Assembly (NCBI RefSeq): GCF_027307225.1
Contig: NZ_DAHUXJ010000126.1
Location: 1-51,226, forward strand
Length of the DNA stretch: 51,226 nucleotides
Reading direction: 5' to 3'
DNA from: Bradyrhizobium sp.
GTDB taxonomy: Bacteria; Pseudomonadota; Alphaproteobacteria; Rhizobiales; Xanthobacteraceae
Shown here: in pieces, positions 39,715 through 48,903 of the stretch
How the letters are laid out: each line of letters begins with the position of its first letter
Numbering within the stretch: position 1 is the first letter of the stretch
Made by a program: the position numbers and the translations under genes
Notes under the pieces: model-generated
What the model was told of the DNA's origin: nothing
What the model saw: the letters and a program-made list of their open reading frames with translations, nothing else
Database searches by the model: none

Positions 39715-41883
39715 TCAGTGCGCGAGCGGGTCGGGCCGCAACTGCACCTTGAACACCTTGGGATAGGCCTCTTTGCCGCCTTCGCTGTGGAAATTGGCGC
39801 GGGTGCCCGAGGTGGTCCAGAGGCCGCGGCCCTTCCAGCCCTTCGACTCGTCGTCGATCCGGCCGTCGACATTCTTGGTGAAGAAGCCGAGCGGGTAGGG
39901 CATGCGCATATTGATGAACTTGCCGTCGACCAGCGCGAGCAGCGATTCCGCGCCATTGGCTTCCGCGATCGGTACGTTCTTGCCGAGGCCCAGGATATTA
40001 TAGCGGTCAACCCACACATAATAAGCGTGGTTGGCGCTGCCCGTGGGATCGAGTCCTTTGAACTGCGGCCCGGGCAAGCGGTAGACGTGCCAGCCTTCCG
40101 GACACTGCTTGCCTTCGGCCGTGGTCGGGCCGTTGAGCCGACCCTTGCAGCGCATGCGGTCGAAGCTCGCGAGCTGGCCGCTCGACAGCGCGGTCCAGAC
40201 CACGCCGTCGAGCCCGATATCGATGCCGCGCGGACCGAAGGTGCCCTCCGGCGGTTGATACACTTCCGCCAGCGCCGTGTTGGCCGGATCGGAGCCCGGC
40301 GTCAGGCGGATGATGTAGCCGGGCTGATCGATGCGCGAGAAGCCGCGATCCATCGCCTGGCCCCAGATCGAATTGTCCACCGGGCTCAGCATGATGCCGT
40401 AGAACGAAGCGGCGATGCGCTTGTCCTTCTTCGGATCAACCGGATCCTTGGCTCCGACATAATCGTCGCGCTTGCCGTTGCCGTTGGTGTCGATGACGAG
40501 CGCGGTCCACCCCTGCGAGGCGACGGCGTCATGCGTCTCGCGGAATTTCTTCACGTTGAGCCAGCCGACGATGCCGCCGCCCGCGCCCGGACCGCCCGCG
40601 CTCATCCACAAGGTGTCGTTGGCGTCGTGTCCGAAATAAAGGTGATGGGTCGAGAAGCAGGTGTTGATCAGGTCCCACTTGCCGGTCGCGGGATCGAAAC
40701 GCGACAGTTCGCGCGCCGCGGTTCCTTGCGGATCGGCCTTGGCGGAGGGAAGGCTTGAACCCTGCTTGCAGTAGTCCGGATTGGCCGGCGGTCGCAGCTT
40801 GGCTGTGAACCAGACCTTGCCCTGCTCGTCCATCATCACGTTGTGGATGGAGGTGTGGCCGTCCCAGATCGTCTCGTCGCCCCAATAGGCCGAGGTGCCG
40901 TGCGGCGCGTCGGCCGATCCGGGCATCTTGGGATCGAGGTAGGGCTCCGTGATCGTGGAGGCGACGTTCTTGACCGGGTCGAGCGTCGGAATGAGGTCGG
41001 TGCTCTCTTCCGGCGATCCGTAGATCAGGCCGTTCGCGTTGAGGTGCGGGTTGCGCTTGTCGGTCGAGATCGCGTCGTGCTGGTAATGGGTCGGCGAAGC
41101 CCAGTCCCACTCGGTGTAAACGACATTGCGCTCGATGCCTTTCGGCCGCGAAGGCTTGTCGAACGGCAGCTCGCCCTTGGCGATCCGGTCGGTCCAGTTG
41201 GAAAACACGTCATAGACCTTGTCTGGCCCGATGCTGTTGATCGCGGTCGCCATGTATGCCTGGGCCTGACCGGCTTGCGTGCGCATCGCCCACGCCATCT
41301 GCGAGTCGCCGTTCGCCTGATCCATGAAGAATTTCGGCACTTCGCGGATGCCGCGCGAGCCAAGGGCATGGCAGGACTGGCACATGTTCTTGACGGTGTC
41401 GACGAACTGCGCCTGGCTCTTCATCGTGTCCGGCATCTTGTTGCCCTTGGCGCCGGTGCCGGGAAATTCGTTCGCTGCGGGAATGTTGAGCAAGGAATAC
41501 CAGTACATGCCGGGATAATGCTGCGCGTCGGCGGCAGCGGTGGCGGCGGGCCTGACCTTGAAATCGAGAAGCTTGCCCGGGCGTGAATCGATTTGCGTGC
41601 TGTCGGTCAGGCCATAGCCGCGAACCCAGACCTTGTAGTTCGCGTCCGGCAGTTCGGGAATCACGAAGCGGCCCTGGTCGTCGGTAACGACGATCTTCGC
41701 ATATTTGGTCGGCAGGTCCTTGGTCTCGGCGATGACCCAGACGCCGGCTTCCGGACCCTTTTCGCCGATCACCTGTCCGCCGATGTCATGGGCGGAGATG
41801 TCGATCTTGGCCGCCATCGCGCTGCCACCATGGAGCAACGCGAACGCGCTCACGCCTGCGGCGAACCATTGAGTAAGCTTCAT
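39715..41883 (-). CDS. Periplasmic haem-binding carboxypeptidase-regulatory-like/beta-propeller protein
   Basis: A 722-residue secreted protein starting at ATG 41883 (MKLTQWFAAG), signal cleaved near AMA|AKI. Domains in order: a carboxypeptidase-regulatory-like beta-sandwich (about 33-112; GPEAGVWVIAETKDLPTKYAKIVVTDDQGRFVIPELPDANYKVWVRGYG), a cytochrome c-type haem site CQSCH (168-172), then a long propeller-like region with repeats such as GKVWFTAKL, NDTLWMSAGG, NSIWGQAMDR and DGVVWTALSSG. Virginiamycin-lyase-like (Vgb) blades are the closest pattern. The combination suggests an electron-transferring oxidoreductase or a sensor of the periplasm. No partner is adjacent. Its function is not known to me. 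Confidence 0.75.
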   Translation of the reverse strand: MKLTQWFAAGVSAFALLHGGSAMAAKIDISAHDIGGQVIGEKGPEAGVWVIAETKDLPTKYAKIVVTDDQGRFVIPELPDANYKVWVRGYGLTDSTQIDSRPGKLLDFKVRPAATAAADAQHYPGMYWYSLLNIPAANEFPGTGAKGNKMPDTMKSQAQFVDTVKNMCQSCHALGSRGIREVPKFFMDQANGDSQMAWAMRTQAGQAQAYMATAINSIGPDKVYDVFSNWTDRIAKGELPFDKPSRPKGIERNVVYTEWDWASPTHYQHDAISTDKRNPHLNANGLIYGSPEESTDLIPTLDPVKNVASTITEPYLDPKMPGSADAPHGTSAYWGDETIWDGHTSIHNVMMDEQGKVWFTAKLRPPANPDYCKQGSSLPSAKADPQGTAARELSRFDPATGKWDLINTCFSTHHLYFGHDANDTLWMSAGGPGAGGGIVGWLNVKKFRETHDAVASQGWTALVIDTNGNGKRDDYVGAKDPVDPKKDKRIAASFYGIMLSPVDNSIWGQAMDRGFSRIDQPGYIIRLTPGSDPANTALAEVYQPPEGTFGPRGIDIGLDGVVWTALSSGQLASFDRMRCKGRLNGPTTAEGKQCPEGWHVYRLPGPQFKGLDPTGSANHAYYVWVDRYNILGLGKNVPIAEANGAESLLALVDGKFINMRMPYPLGFFTKNVDGRIDDESKGWKGRGLWTTSGTRANFHSEGGKEAYPKVFKVQLRPDPLAH

Positions 41884-42074
41884 CAGATTTTCCTTAAAAA
41901 CAGAACGTATCCCGCGGGCCGCGTTGGTGACGGCGCGCGGCCTTTTCACGCGCGATATTTCGGCCAAAGCGCCGGCCTTGTCGAGTGGACATTTTGGGAA
42001 AACATTTCGCCCGTTCTCACATGGTGAAAAGCGGGCGTCATAATTTTATGGGTAAGCGAAAACGGATGCGCGTT

Positions 42075-43607
42075 TTAGTGCGGCGCGGGATCGGTCGTCG
42101 CAGGGCTGGTCGTCACGGTCTGTTTGACCTGAACGACCATCGGCTTCGGAATATCAGGCATCGCCTGCTCCCAGCCGCCGCCGAGCGCCTTGAACAGCGT
42201 GACCAGATCGAGCGCGACGTTGGTCGTGCTCGTCGCATATTGCTGCTCGTTTTGCACGAGGTTGCGCTCGGCATCGAGCACGGTCAGGAAGTCGGCGACG
42301 CCGTCATTGTAGCGGGAACGAGAGAGATCGAGCGCCGCGCGCGTATGGTCGAGCTGGGCGCGCAGCCGCGCGCGGCGGATCTGTTCGAGCCGCAGCGCCG
42401 CCAGCGCATTGACGACCTCATGCCAGGCTTGCAGCACTGTCTTGTGGTAGGTCAGCGCGGCTTCTGCCTGCTGTGTCTCGTTCAGAAGCAGCATGTTCTT
42501 CAGCCGGAAGCCGTCGAAGATCGGCAAGGTCACGCTGGGGCCGGCGTTGTATTGCAGCGAGCTTGGTTTGAACAACTTGTTGAACTGAAGCGAGTCCAGC
42601 ACGACCTGCCCGTTGAGCTGGAATTTCGGATAGAACGAGGCGATCGCGACGCCGATATTGGCGGTCGCCTCATGCAGCTGGTCTTCGGCCTGGCGGATAT
42701 CGGGCCGGCGGCGCGCCAGTTCCGACGGCAGCCCCAGAGGGACATGCGGCGGCAGCTTCATTGGACGCCATGAACCGAGTTCGCCGTTGAGCGAGGACGG
42801 CGGCAGATCGAGCAACAGCGCGACTGCGTTCTGATACAGGATCTCCTGCTGCTGCAGGGTCGGCAGTTGCGCGCGAATGCCTTCAACCTGTGCGGCCGCG
42901 TTTTCGGCATCGAGACCGCTGCGCACGCCTTTCTGTTGCAGCTGCTGCGCCAGTTGCAGAATGTCGCGATCGACCCTGACATTGTTTTCGGCAATCCGGA
43001 TCTGCTCCTGGGTGCCGCGCAGCTGGATGTAATTGCGCGCGAGCTCGGCGAGACTCGAGACCAGCGCATCGCGCCGGCGATCTTCGGCCTCGGTCACTTG
43101 CGCGTCGGCGGCCTCGACCTGCCGGCGTACGCGGCCCCAGAGATCGAGCTCCCAGGACATGTCAGCACCGATTGTGTACTCGTTGATCGGCGCGATGTTG
43201 CCCCCCGCAGGGCCGAGCAGGGGGCCGAGCAAACTGATGATGCCGTTCTGGCTAAAGAGTTCGCGCTGATATTTGGCGTCGCCATTGATGCCGGGAAGCT
43301 CCGGGGCCGCGGCGACGCCGCGCTGGAAGCGGCTTTCGGCAATGCGGATCGCGGCGGTGCGCACGTCGAGATTGGCGTCCGCGATGCGGCTTTCGAGATT
43401 GGTCAGCGTCGGATCGCCGAAGATCTTCCACCAGGTCGGATCGGTCGGCGCCGGCAGATGGGCATCGCCAATCGGCTGACCATTGAAGTTCCTGGCATCG
43501 CTCAGGTGCGAGTCCGGTTCGACGAAGTTGGGCCCGAACGTGCAGCCGCCAAGCAGCATCGCCATCGCGGCGAACACGCCGTCGCGCCAGCGCGGGACCT
43601 TCGACAT
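42075..43607 (-). CDS. Outer-membrane efflux lipoprotein, NodT/OprM family
   Basis: A 510-residue TolC-like channel. ATG 43607 overlaps the stop of the upstream MFS gene by one base (TGATG). The signal ends in a lipobox LLGGC, with Cys22 as lipidated residue. FGPNFVEPD, SWELDLWGRVRRQVEAADAQVTEAEDRRRDAL, LPSELARRRPDIRQAEDQLHEATANIGVAIA and SRYNDGVADFLTVLDAERNLVQNEQQYA are classic NodT/OprM segments. It completes a tripartite pump with the two genes before it, exporting drugs or phenolic signals across both membranes. It is the last gene of the operon. Confidence 0.93.
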   Translation of the reverse strand: MSKVPRWRDGVFAAMAMLLGGCTFGPNFVEPDSHLSDARNFNGQPIGDAHLPAPTDPTWWKIFGDPTLTNLESRIADANLDVRTAAIRIAESRFQRGVAAAPELPGINGDAKYQRELFSQNGIISLLGPLLGPAGGNIAPINEYTIGADMSWELDLWGRVRRQVEAADAQVTEAEDRRRDALVSSLAELARNYIQLRGTQEQIRIAENNVRVDRDILQLAQQLQQKGVRSGLDAENAAAQVEGIRAQLPTLQQQEILYQNAVALLLDLPPSSLNGELGSWRPMKLPPHVPLGLPSELARRRPDIRQAEDQLHEATANIGVAIASFYPKFQLNGQVVLDSLQFNKLFKPSSLQYNAGPSVTLPIFDGFRLKNMLLLNETQQAEAALTYHKTVLQAWHEVVNALAALRLEQIRRARLRAQLDHTRAALDLSRSRYNDGVADFLTVLDAERNLVQNEQQYATSTTNVALDLVTLFKALGGGWEQAMPDIPKPMVVQVKQTVTTSPATTDPAPH

Positions 43608-45181
43608 CAGTGGCCCCCTCCGGCCCGCATGCCGCCGGTTTTCGGCGACAGCAGGAAGCATAGGGGTACAATCAGAAAGGCCACGATCGCGCAATAAAGG
43701 AAGACATCCCGATAGCTGAGAATGGCGGCCTGGGTCCGCAATACCTGGTAGACTTTCCCGACCGCCGCATCATGCGCCGCGGCGCCGACACGGCCCATCG
43801 AGCGCAGCGTCTGTTCGTATTGCGCGATCAGCGACTGATAGGACTGGTTGAACGGCGTGGTCCATTGCGACAGGTAGCTTTGGTGGGTCTGGGCGCGCTG
43901 GGTGACTTGCGAGGTTGCCAGCGCAATGCCGATCGATCCGAAGATGTTGCGAAACATCGCAAACAGCGCCGCGCCATCGCTGTTGAGCTCCCGCGGCAGC
44001 GTCGTGTAGGCGACCGTCGAGATCGGTACAAAGAGGAAGGCGAGCCCGGCCGACTGGAAGGTCCGCATCGAGACCAGCGTCTTGAAATCGATGTCCGGAA
44101 CGAGCGTGCTCGAATAGACCAGCGCGCAGCCGATGATGGTGAAGCCGGTTGCAATGATGTAGCGAGTCTGCACCTTGGTCATCAGGCGGCCGACGAACGG
44201 GATGAGAATGATGACCGCAATGCCTCCCGGCGACAGAATCATCCCGGCCCAGGTCGCATTGTACATCAAAACGGTCTGGGCGAATTGCGGTATCAGGACT
44301 GCGCTGGCGTAAAGAATGCCGCCGGTGGCGCCGATCATGACGCATCCGCTGGCAAAGTTCCGGTCGGCAAACACCGCGAGGTCGACGATCGGCTTCCTGG
44401 CGATCAGGAGCCAGCCGATCGCGCCGAGGATGCCAAGGAACGCGAGCAGCGCCATCACGCAGATGAAGGTGGAATTGAACCAGTCGGCATCCTCGCCGCG
44501 ATCCATCATGATTTCGAGGGAGCCGAGACCGATGGCGATCAGCCCGAGGCCGATGAAATCCATGCCGCGGTTGCGGCGGTTCTTTTCCCACGGCGGATCC
44601 TCGACCAGAACCGAGACCAGGAAGGATGCGACGAGGCCGACGGGGATGTTGATGAAGAAGATCCAGCGCCAGGTGAAATGATCGGTGATCAACCCGCCGA
44701 GGGTCGGGCCCAGCACCGGCGCGACGACGGTGGCGATCGCGGTGACGCCGAAAGCCGCGCCGCGTTTGGCCGGCGGAAAATAATCCAGGATGATCGATTG
44801 CTGGTTCGGTTGCAGGCCGCCGCCGAAGAAGCCCTGCATGAGGCGGAATAGAATGAGCTGGCCGAGGCTCTGCGCGATGCCGCACAGAAACGAGCAGACC
44901 GTAAACATCACGATGCAGATGATGAAGTAGCGCTTGCGGCCGAGGATGTCGCCGAGCCAGCCGGAGATCGTCAGCACGATGCCGTTGGCGACGAGATAGG
45001 AAGTGAGCGCCCAGGTGGCTTCGTCGTTGCTGGAAGAGAGGCTGCCGGCAATATGCGGCAGCGCCACGTTCACGATCGTGGTGTCCAGGATCTCCATGAA
45101 CGCGGCGCTCGTGACGATCACCGCGATCAGCCATGGACTATATTGCGGTTTCCATGGCTCCTCGTGGCTGGTGTCGCTCAT
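43607..45181 (-). CDS. DHA2 family MFS drug efflux permease, EmrB-like
   Basis: A 524-residue inner-membrane permease with about 14 hydrophobic spans, the size of the DHA2 family. MEILDTTIVNVALPHIAGSL in helix 1, WLGDILGRKRYFIICIVMFTVCSFLCGIA, and GPTLGGLITDHFTWRWIFFINIPVG (motif C and following) are diagnostic. It exports hydrophobic compounds by proton antiport, working with the HlyD-type adaptor and NodT channel of the same operon. Its start overlaps the adaptor gene's stop by four bases (ATGA), and its stop overlaps the channel gene's start. Confidence 0.95.
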   Translation of the reverse strand: MSDTSHEEPWKPQYSPWLIAVIVTSAAFMEILDTTIVNVALPHIAGSLSSSNDEATWALTSYLVANGIVLTISGWLGDILGRKRYFIICIVMFTVCSFLCGIAQSLGQLILFRLMQGFFGGGLQPNQQSIILDYFPPAKRGAAFGVTAIATVVAPVLGPTLGGLITDHFTWRWIFFINIPVGLVASFLVSVLVEDPPWEKNRRNRGMDFIGLGLIAIGLGSLEIMMDRGEDADWFNSTFICVMALLAFLGILGAIGWLLIARKPIVDLAVFADRNFASGCVMIGATGGILYASAVLIPQFAQTVLMYNATWAGMILSPGGIAVIILIPFVGRLMTKVQTRYIIATGFTIIGCALVYSSTLVPDIDFKTLVSMRTFQSAGLAFLFVPISTVAYTTLPRELNSDGAALFAMFRNIFGSIGIALATSQVTQRAQTHQSYLSQWTTPFNQSYQSLIAQYEQTLRSMGRVGAAAHDAAVGKVYQVLRTQAAILSYRDVFLYCAIVAFLIVPLCFLLSPKTGGMRAGGGH

Positions 45182-46377
45182 CGCACCGTGACCGTCGGCT
45201 CGACGGAAATTCCAAGCGGCAGTGGAATATTGGGATCAAGTCCCTTGTCGATGACGATCTTCACCGGCACGCGCTGAACGATCTTGATGAAATTGCCGGT
45301 GGCGTTCTCGGGCGGGAAGGCGGTGAACTTCGAGCCCGAGCCGAGCTGGATGCTGTCGACATGCCCTTCGAGGCGCAGATGCGGATAGGCATCGACCTTG
45401 ATGCTGACATGCTGGCCGGGCCGCATGTCGACGAGCTGGTTTTCCTTGAAATTGGCGGTGATCCAGACTTCGGGCGCGACGATGGAAAAGATCTGCTGCC
45501 CCGGCGCGACGTAGTTGCCTTTTTCGACGTTGCGCTTGGTGATCCAGCCGTCTTGCGGGGCCGTGACCAAGGCCCACGACAGGTTGAGATCGGCCTGGTC
45601 GAGCTTCGCCTGCGCCTGCTCGACCTGACCCTTGAGCTGGCCGACCTGCGCGTCCGTCTCGGCGATCCGCTCCGGAACGGGCGAGTTCTGCGTCACTTGC
45701 GCATCCGCCAGCGCCACCTGCGCTTCCGCCTGCTTCAACGCAGCTTGCGCCGCGTCGATATCCTGCTGCGAGGTCGCGGCCTTCGGCAGCGCCTTCTGAC
45801 GATCGTAGTCGGCCTGGGTTCTGGCTTTTGTCGCCTGTGCCTGTTCGAGCTGGGCCTTGGCGACCTCGAGCTGCGCTGGAAAATTCTTTTTCGCGACGTC
45901 CAGCCCGTATTGCTGTCCGCGGTATTGCGCTTTGGCGGTCGCCAGCGCGCCTTCGGCCTGCTCGCGATCGATCTTGTACTGACGCGGATCGATATGGATC
46001 AGCGGCTGGCCTTTCTTGACGTACTGGTTGTCGTTGACGTCGAGCGAGACCACGACGCCAGCGACTTGCGGCGCGATGGTGATGGCGCGGCCGTCGGTAT
46101 AGGCGTCGTCGGTTTCCTCGATATTGCGCGTGGTCAGCCAGTAATAGACGCCGCCGATGACAAGCAGCAGAATCACGATGCCGCCGATGAGGAAGACCTT
46201 GGGCCGCCGCTTCGCTCGCCTCTCCTCGCGGGAAGACGCTGCGGGAGCCGCGTTGCCATTGCCGGCGGGCGCCGCCTTTCCGGCGTCAGGCTTCGCCGCC
46301 GGCGATGCTTCGTCGGAACGCTCGGCGTTGGGCCGTCCCGGCGAGCGGGGCGTCGTCTCAACTTCCTCTACGGACAT
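45178..46377 (-). CDS. HlyD family periplasmic adaptor, EmrA-like
   Basis: A 399-residue membrane-fusion protein. An N-terminal cytoplasmic stretch rich in charge and Ala is followed by one membrane span (VFLIGGIVILLLVIGGVYYWL, about residues 65-85). Then come the first half-lipoyl part (DAYTDGRAITIAPQVAGVVVSLDVNDNQYVKKGQPLIHID), a long coiled coil with many Gln/Ala/Lys (AKAQLEQAQATKARTQADYDRQKALP), and the beta-barrel (LSWALVTAPQDGWITKRNVEKGNYVAPGQQIFSIV). It bridges the EmrB-like permease and the NodT-like channel. First gene of the operon, divergent from the TetR regulator. Confidence 0.95.
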   Translation of the reverse strand: MSVEEVETTPRSPGRPNAERSDEASPAAKPDAGKAAPAGNGNAAPAASSREERRAKRRPKVFLIGGIVILLLVIGGVYYWLTTRNIEETDDAYTDGRAITIAPQVAGVVVSLDVNDNQYVKKGQPLIHIDPRQYKIDREQAEGALATAKAQYRGQQYGLDVAKKNFPAQLEVAKAQLEQAQATKARTQADYDRQKALPKAATSQQDIDAAQAALKQAEAQVALADAQVTQNSPVPERIAETDAQVGQLKGQVEQAQAKLDQADLNLSWALVTAPQDGWITKRNVEKGNYVAPGQQIFSIVAPEVWITANFKENQLVDMRPGQHVSIKVDAYPHLRLEGHVDSIQLGSGSKFTAFPPENATGNFIKIVQRVPVKIVIDKGLDPNIPLPLGISVEPTVTVR

Positions 46378-46463
46378 AGGGCGCGATCCCTTGAACCATC
46401 AAACCCGTCGGCCTTTAGTTTATCAGTCTTTAATTCTTGCCACCTGAGTGAGGCCCGGGATAT

Positions 46464-46485
46464 AACCGTACCTGAAGGTTCGTTT
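46464..46485. promoter_or_regulatory. Candidate TetR operator between efflux operon and regulator
   Basis: AACCGTACCTGAAGGTTCGTTT is an imperfect 22-bp palindrome, 8 of 11 pairs matching (core ACCT/AGGT). It lies in the 151-base divergent promoter region, 44 bases before the TetR start and 87 before the adaptor start. Length and symmetry suit a TetR-family dimer or pair of dimers. Confidence 0.45.
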
Positions 46486-46528
46486 AGAGACAAGGGTCGC
46501 CCCAACCCAAGGGAATCGGACCACTGCC

Positions 46529-47152
46529 ATGCCCAAAAGCGCAGTCATTCGAAAGGTTCCTCGCGGCGAGCGGCGGCGCGGCGAACTAATTGACGTCGCT
46601 GAGAAAATGTTTTTGGAGCGCGGCTTCGCCGACACCACGATGCAGATGATTGCCGAGTGCGCCGGGGCATCGAAGGAAACGCTCTACCGTCACTTCGAAA
46701 GCAAGGAACTGTTGTTTGCGGAGATCATCAGCCGCAAGGCCCGGCAGATTTCCGGACCTGACGCGCCGATGGCGCGCGGCGGCAGCCCGGAAACGGTGCT
46801 GACAGCGCTTGGCGTCACCCTGCTTCGCACCGTCGCGAGGGGCGAGGAGTCGTTTCTCTTCAGAACGGTGGTGACGGAAGCGGCGCGCTCGCCGGAGTTC
46901 GGCGATCTCTTTTATGCGCGCGGGCCCGGGCTCACGGTCGAGCGGCTCACGCAATATCTGGCGGAAGCTTGCATGCGAGGCGAACTGCATTGCGACGACC
47001 CGACGGTAGCAGCTCAGCTTTTTCTCGGCGCGGTGGTTTCGCAGTTTCATCTGCGCCGTCTGGTTCTATCGGACTGGAAGCCGCCGACCGAGAAGGAAAT
47101 CACCCGTCACGTCGAAGCGGCGGTCTCGATGTTCATGGCGAAGTTCAACTAG
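46529..47152 (+). CDS. TetR/AcrR family regulator of the efflux operon
   Basis: A 207-residue repressor. The N-terminal DNA-binding domain reads GELIDVAEKMFLERGFADTTMQMIAECAGASKETLYRHFESKELLFAEIISRKARQ, with the TetR helix-turn-helix at about 32-54. The C-terminal part (LLRTVARGEESFLFRTVVTEAARSPEFGDLFYARGP, then GELHCDDPTVAAQLFLGAVVSQFHLRRL) is an AcrR-like ligand domain. It is divergent from the EmrAB/NodT-like operon and most likely represses it until an exported compound binds. Its stop codon shares a CTAG with the stop of the convergent MFS gene. Confidence 0.92.
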   Translation: MPKSAVIRKVPRGERRRGELIDVAEKMFLERGFADTTMQMIAECAGASKETLYRHFESKELLFAEIISRKARQISGPDAPMARGGSPETVLTALGVTLLRTVARGEESFLFRTVVTEAARSPEFGDLFYARGPGLTVERLTQYLAEACMRGELHCDDPTVAAQLFLGAVVSQFHLRRLVLSDWKPPTEKEITRHVEAAVSMFMAKFN

Positions 47153-48375
47153 AGATGCCTGATCGCACTTCGCATCGAAATCCAGATCGCAGCCGCCACG
47201 ACGCCCATTCCACCGCAGATCAGAAAAGTCGGCGAATAACCCATCCATTGCGCGATCCAGCCGGTGAGCGCCGGGCTCACCGCGGCGCCTGCGCCCTGGA
47301 TCGTGATCACGGCGCCTTGTCCGAGATTGACGCGGCCGGTTGAATTGAGCGACCGCGCGACCATGGCGGGGACGGCGACGCTGAGCAATCCGGCGCCGAT
47401 GCCGTCGAGGATTTCAACCGGAACGACGCCCCACCATCCCGACAGAAGGAAGGCGGACAGCCCGCGCAATGGCAGTACCAGAAACGCCACCAGCATGATC
47501 CACCAATAATTGCGCTTCTCGGCGACGCGCATGCCGATCACGGATGAAACGATCATCGTGCCTTGCGCGATGACGATGATGGTGGCGACAAAGCTGGGGC
47601 CGTTGGCCAATTTGCTGCTGACCGCCGACAGCCCGTAGAGTGTCACGATCGGTGCACTGCCCAACTGATAAAAGGCAAGCGCCGCCGCCAGCACCACCAA
47701 GGGCTTGTGTTTCAACACCACCGTCAGTCCGCTCGGCTGGTGGTCCGGATCGTCCTCCTTGCTACCGCGCGCGGCGCGGTTGTTGATCAATGCGGGTGAA
47801 ATCATGAAGACGCAGGCAACCGTGATGGCCCCGAACAGCGCGGCGAGCATGAACACCCAGAAGTAGCCAAACCGCCAGCCCAGAAGCCCCGACGCCGCCG
47901 CGCCGAGCATGTTGCCCGCGTGATTGAAAGCCTGGTTACGGCCGTTCTGGCGATTGAAGCCTTTCTGACCGACCATGCCGAGCGTGATGCCGGTCACCGC
48001 GGGGACGATCGCCGCACCCGCGATCGCGGTCGCTACCTGCGAAATGGCGACAGCCCAGAAATTCTGCGAGAGGAGAATGATCGAGGATGCCGCGACCACG
48101 GCTGCGCCGGGCACGATAATCATTGCCCGTTTATGGTCTGTCGTATCGATAAAGCCGCCGATGGGGGTCGTGATCAGCATGCCCGCGATATTGCCGATCG
48201 TCATGGCGGTGCCGATCAACCCGGTGGCCCATCCGCGCTCCGCCAGGAAGACGCCGACGAAAGGCCCGATGCCGGACTGCATGTCGGCCATGAAGAAATT
48301 GACAGCGAGGAGGGGCCAGAGCCGTCTTTTCCCGCTTTGAACTTGCCTCCGGCTTTGACTTTGCTCCGCTTTCAA
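47149..48375 (-). CDS. MFS transporter
   Basis: A 408-residue, 12-span carrier. RLWPLLAVNFFMADMQSGIGPFVGVFLAERGWATGLIGTAMTIGNIAGMLITTPIGGFIDTTDHKRAMII shows the first helices and the A motif in variant form. The family members with DMQSGIGPFVGVFLA starts are usually described as drug/sugar-type MFS proteins of unknown substrate. The start overlaps a small upstream ORF by ATGA. At the 3' end its stop and that of the TetR gene lie in one CTAG (47149-47152), so the convergent genes overlap by four bases. Confidence 0.85.
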   Translation of the reverse strand: MKAEQSQSRRQVQSGKRRLWPLLAVNFFMADMQSGIGPFVGVFLAERGWATGLIGTAMTIGNIAGMLITTPIGGFIDTTDHKRAMIIVPGAAVVAASSIILLSQNFWAVAISQVATAIAGAAIVPAVTGITLGMVGQKGFNRQNGRNQAFNHAGNMLGAAASGLLGWRFGYFWVFMLAALFGAITVACVFMISPALINNRAARGSKEDDPDHQPSGLTVVLKHKPLVVLAAALAFYQLGSAPIVTLYGLSAVSSKLANGPSFVATIIVIAQGTMIVSSVIGMRVAEKRNYWWIMLVAFLVLPLRGLSAFLLSGWWGVVPVEILDGIGAGLLSVAVPAMVARSLNSTGRVNLGQGAVITIQGAGAAVSPALTGWIAQWMGYSPTFLICGGMGVVAAAIWISMRSAIRHL

Positions 48376-48611
48376 GCGGTGTGACCGGGATCAAAGTCGG
48401 TTGGCGTCTTCTTTCGCCGTTGCGGGACCATTTTCGCCGGGTCCGGTTTGCCGAGTACGCCGCGCGGGCCGAACTGTTCGCGCTGTTGATCGTCCTCGGA
48501 CTGACGGGGGCGCCCATCGTCGACCTGCGGGCGCCATCGCCGGTTCTCATCATAGATCTGCCAACTGCGCTTGGTTTGCTTTTTGGCGGTCCCATTCTCT
48601 CGATCGGCCAT
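48372..48611 (-). CDS. Small charged protein coupled to the MFS gene, unknown
   Basis: A 79-residue, very hydrophilic protein (MADRENGTAKKQTKRSWQIY at the start, VPQRRKKTPTDFDPGHTA at the end) rich in Arg, Gln and Asp, probably disordered. Its stop overlaps the MFS start by four bases (ATGA), which argues for a real, co-translated gene. I recognise no family. A role in expression or stability of the transporter would be speculation. Confidence 0.5.
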   Translation of the reverse strand: MADRENGTAKKQTKRSWQIYDENRRWRPQVDDGRPRQSEDDQQREQFGPRGVLGKPDPAKMVPQRRKKTPTDFDPGHTA

Positions 48612-48903
48612 CGGGAGTTCTCCAACTGTCGCTTTCGATGCATGAAATCAAAGCCGAGCGGCGGCAGAAGTTTCATCGGCAACAGGAAGCAAACCCGACC
48701 GAACGAAAAGACAAAGCCCGGAGATGAAGCCGGATCGGGCAGCCGATGGGCCTTCTGTTACCATCAGATGACGTGGTTGACGGTACGGATGAAGGGACCG
48801 ACGAATTGGGACTTGACCCGGACTTGTTCGGCCAGAACAATGCGGCCGGTGGCAGGAACCTAACCCGCCGGCACCGATTTGCCGGACGGATTATTGTGTG
48901 CCG
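48612..48903. other. Divergent promoter region before cyoA, with a small open frame
   Basis: About 290 bases between divergent genes. An open frame of 53 codons (48746-48907, plus strand: MGLLLPSDDVVDGTDEGTDE, then LGLDPDLFGQNNAAGGRN and on) ends in a TGA overlapping the cyoA ATG. It has no clear ribosome site and no known family, so I do not call it a gene. No confident promoter was found. Confidence 0.35.

Noticed and set aside
40843..41586. Open frame on the plus strand within the haem-propeller gene
   Set aside because: Antisense shadow without family resemblance; the minus strand carries the haem motif and signal peptide.
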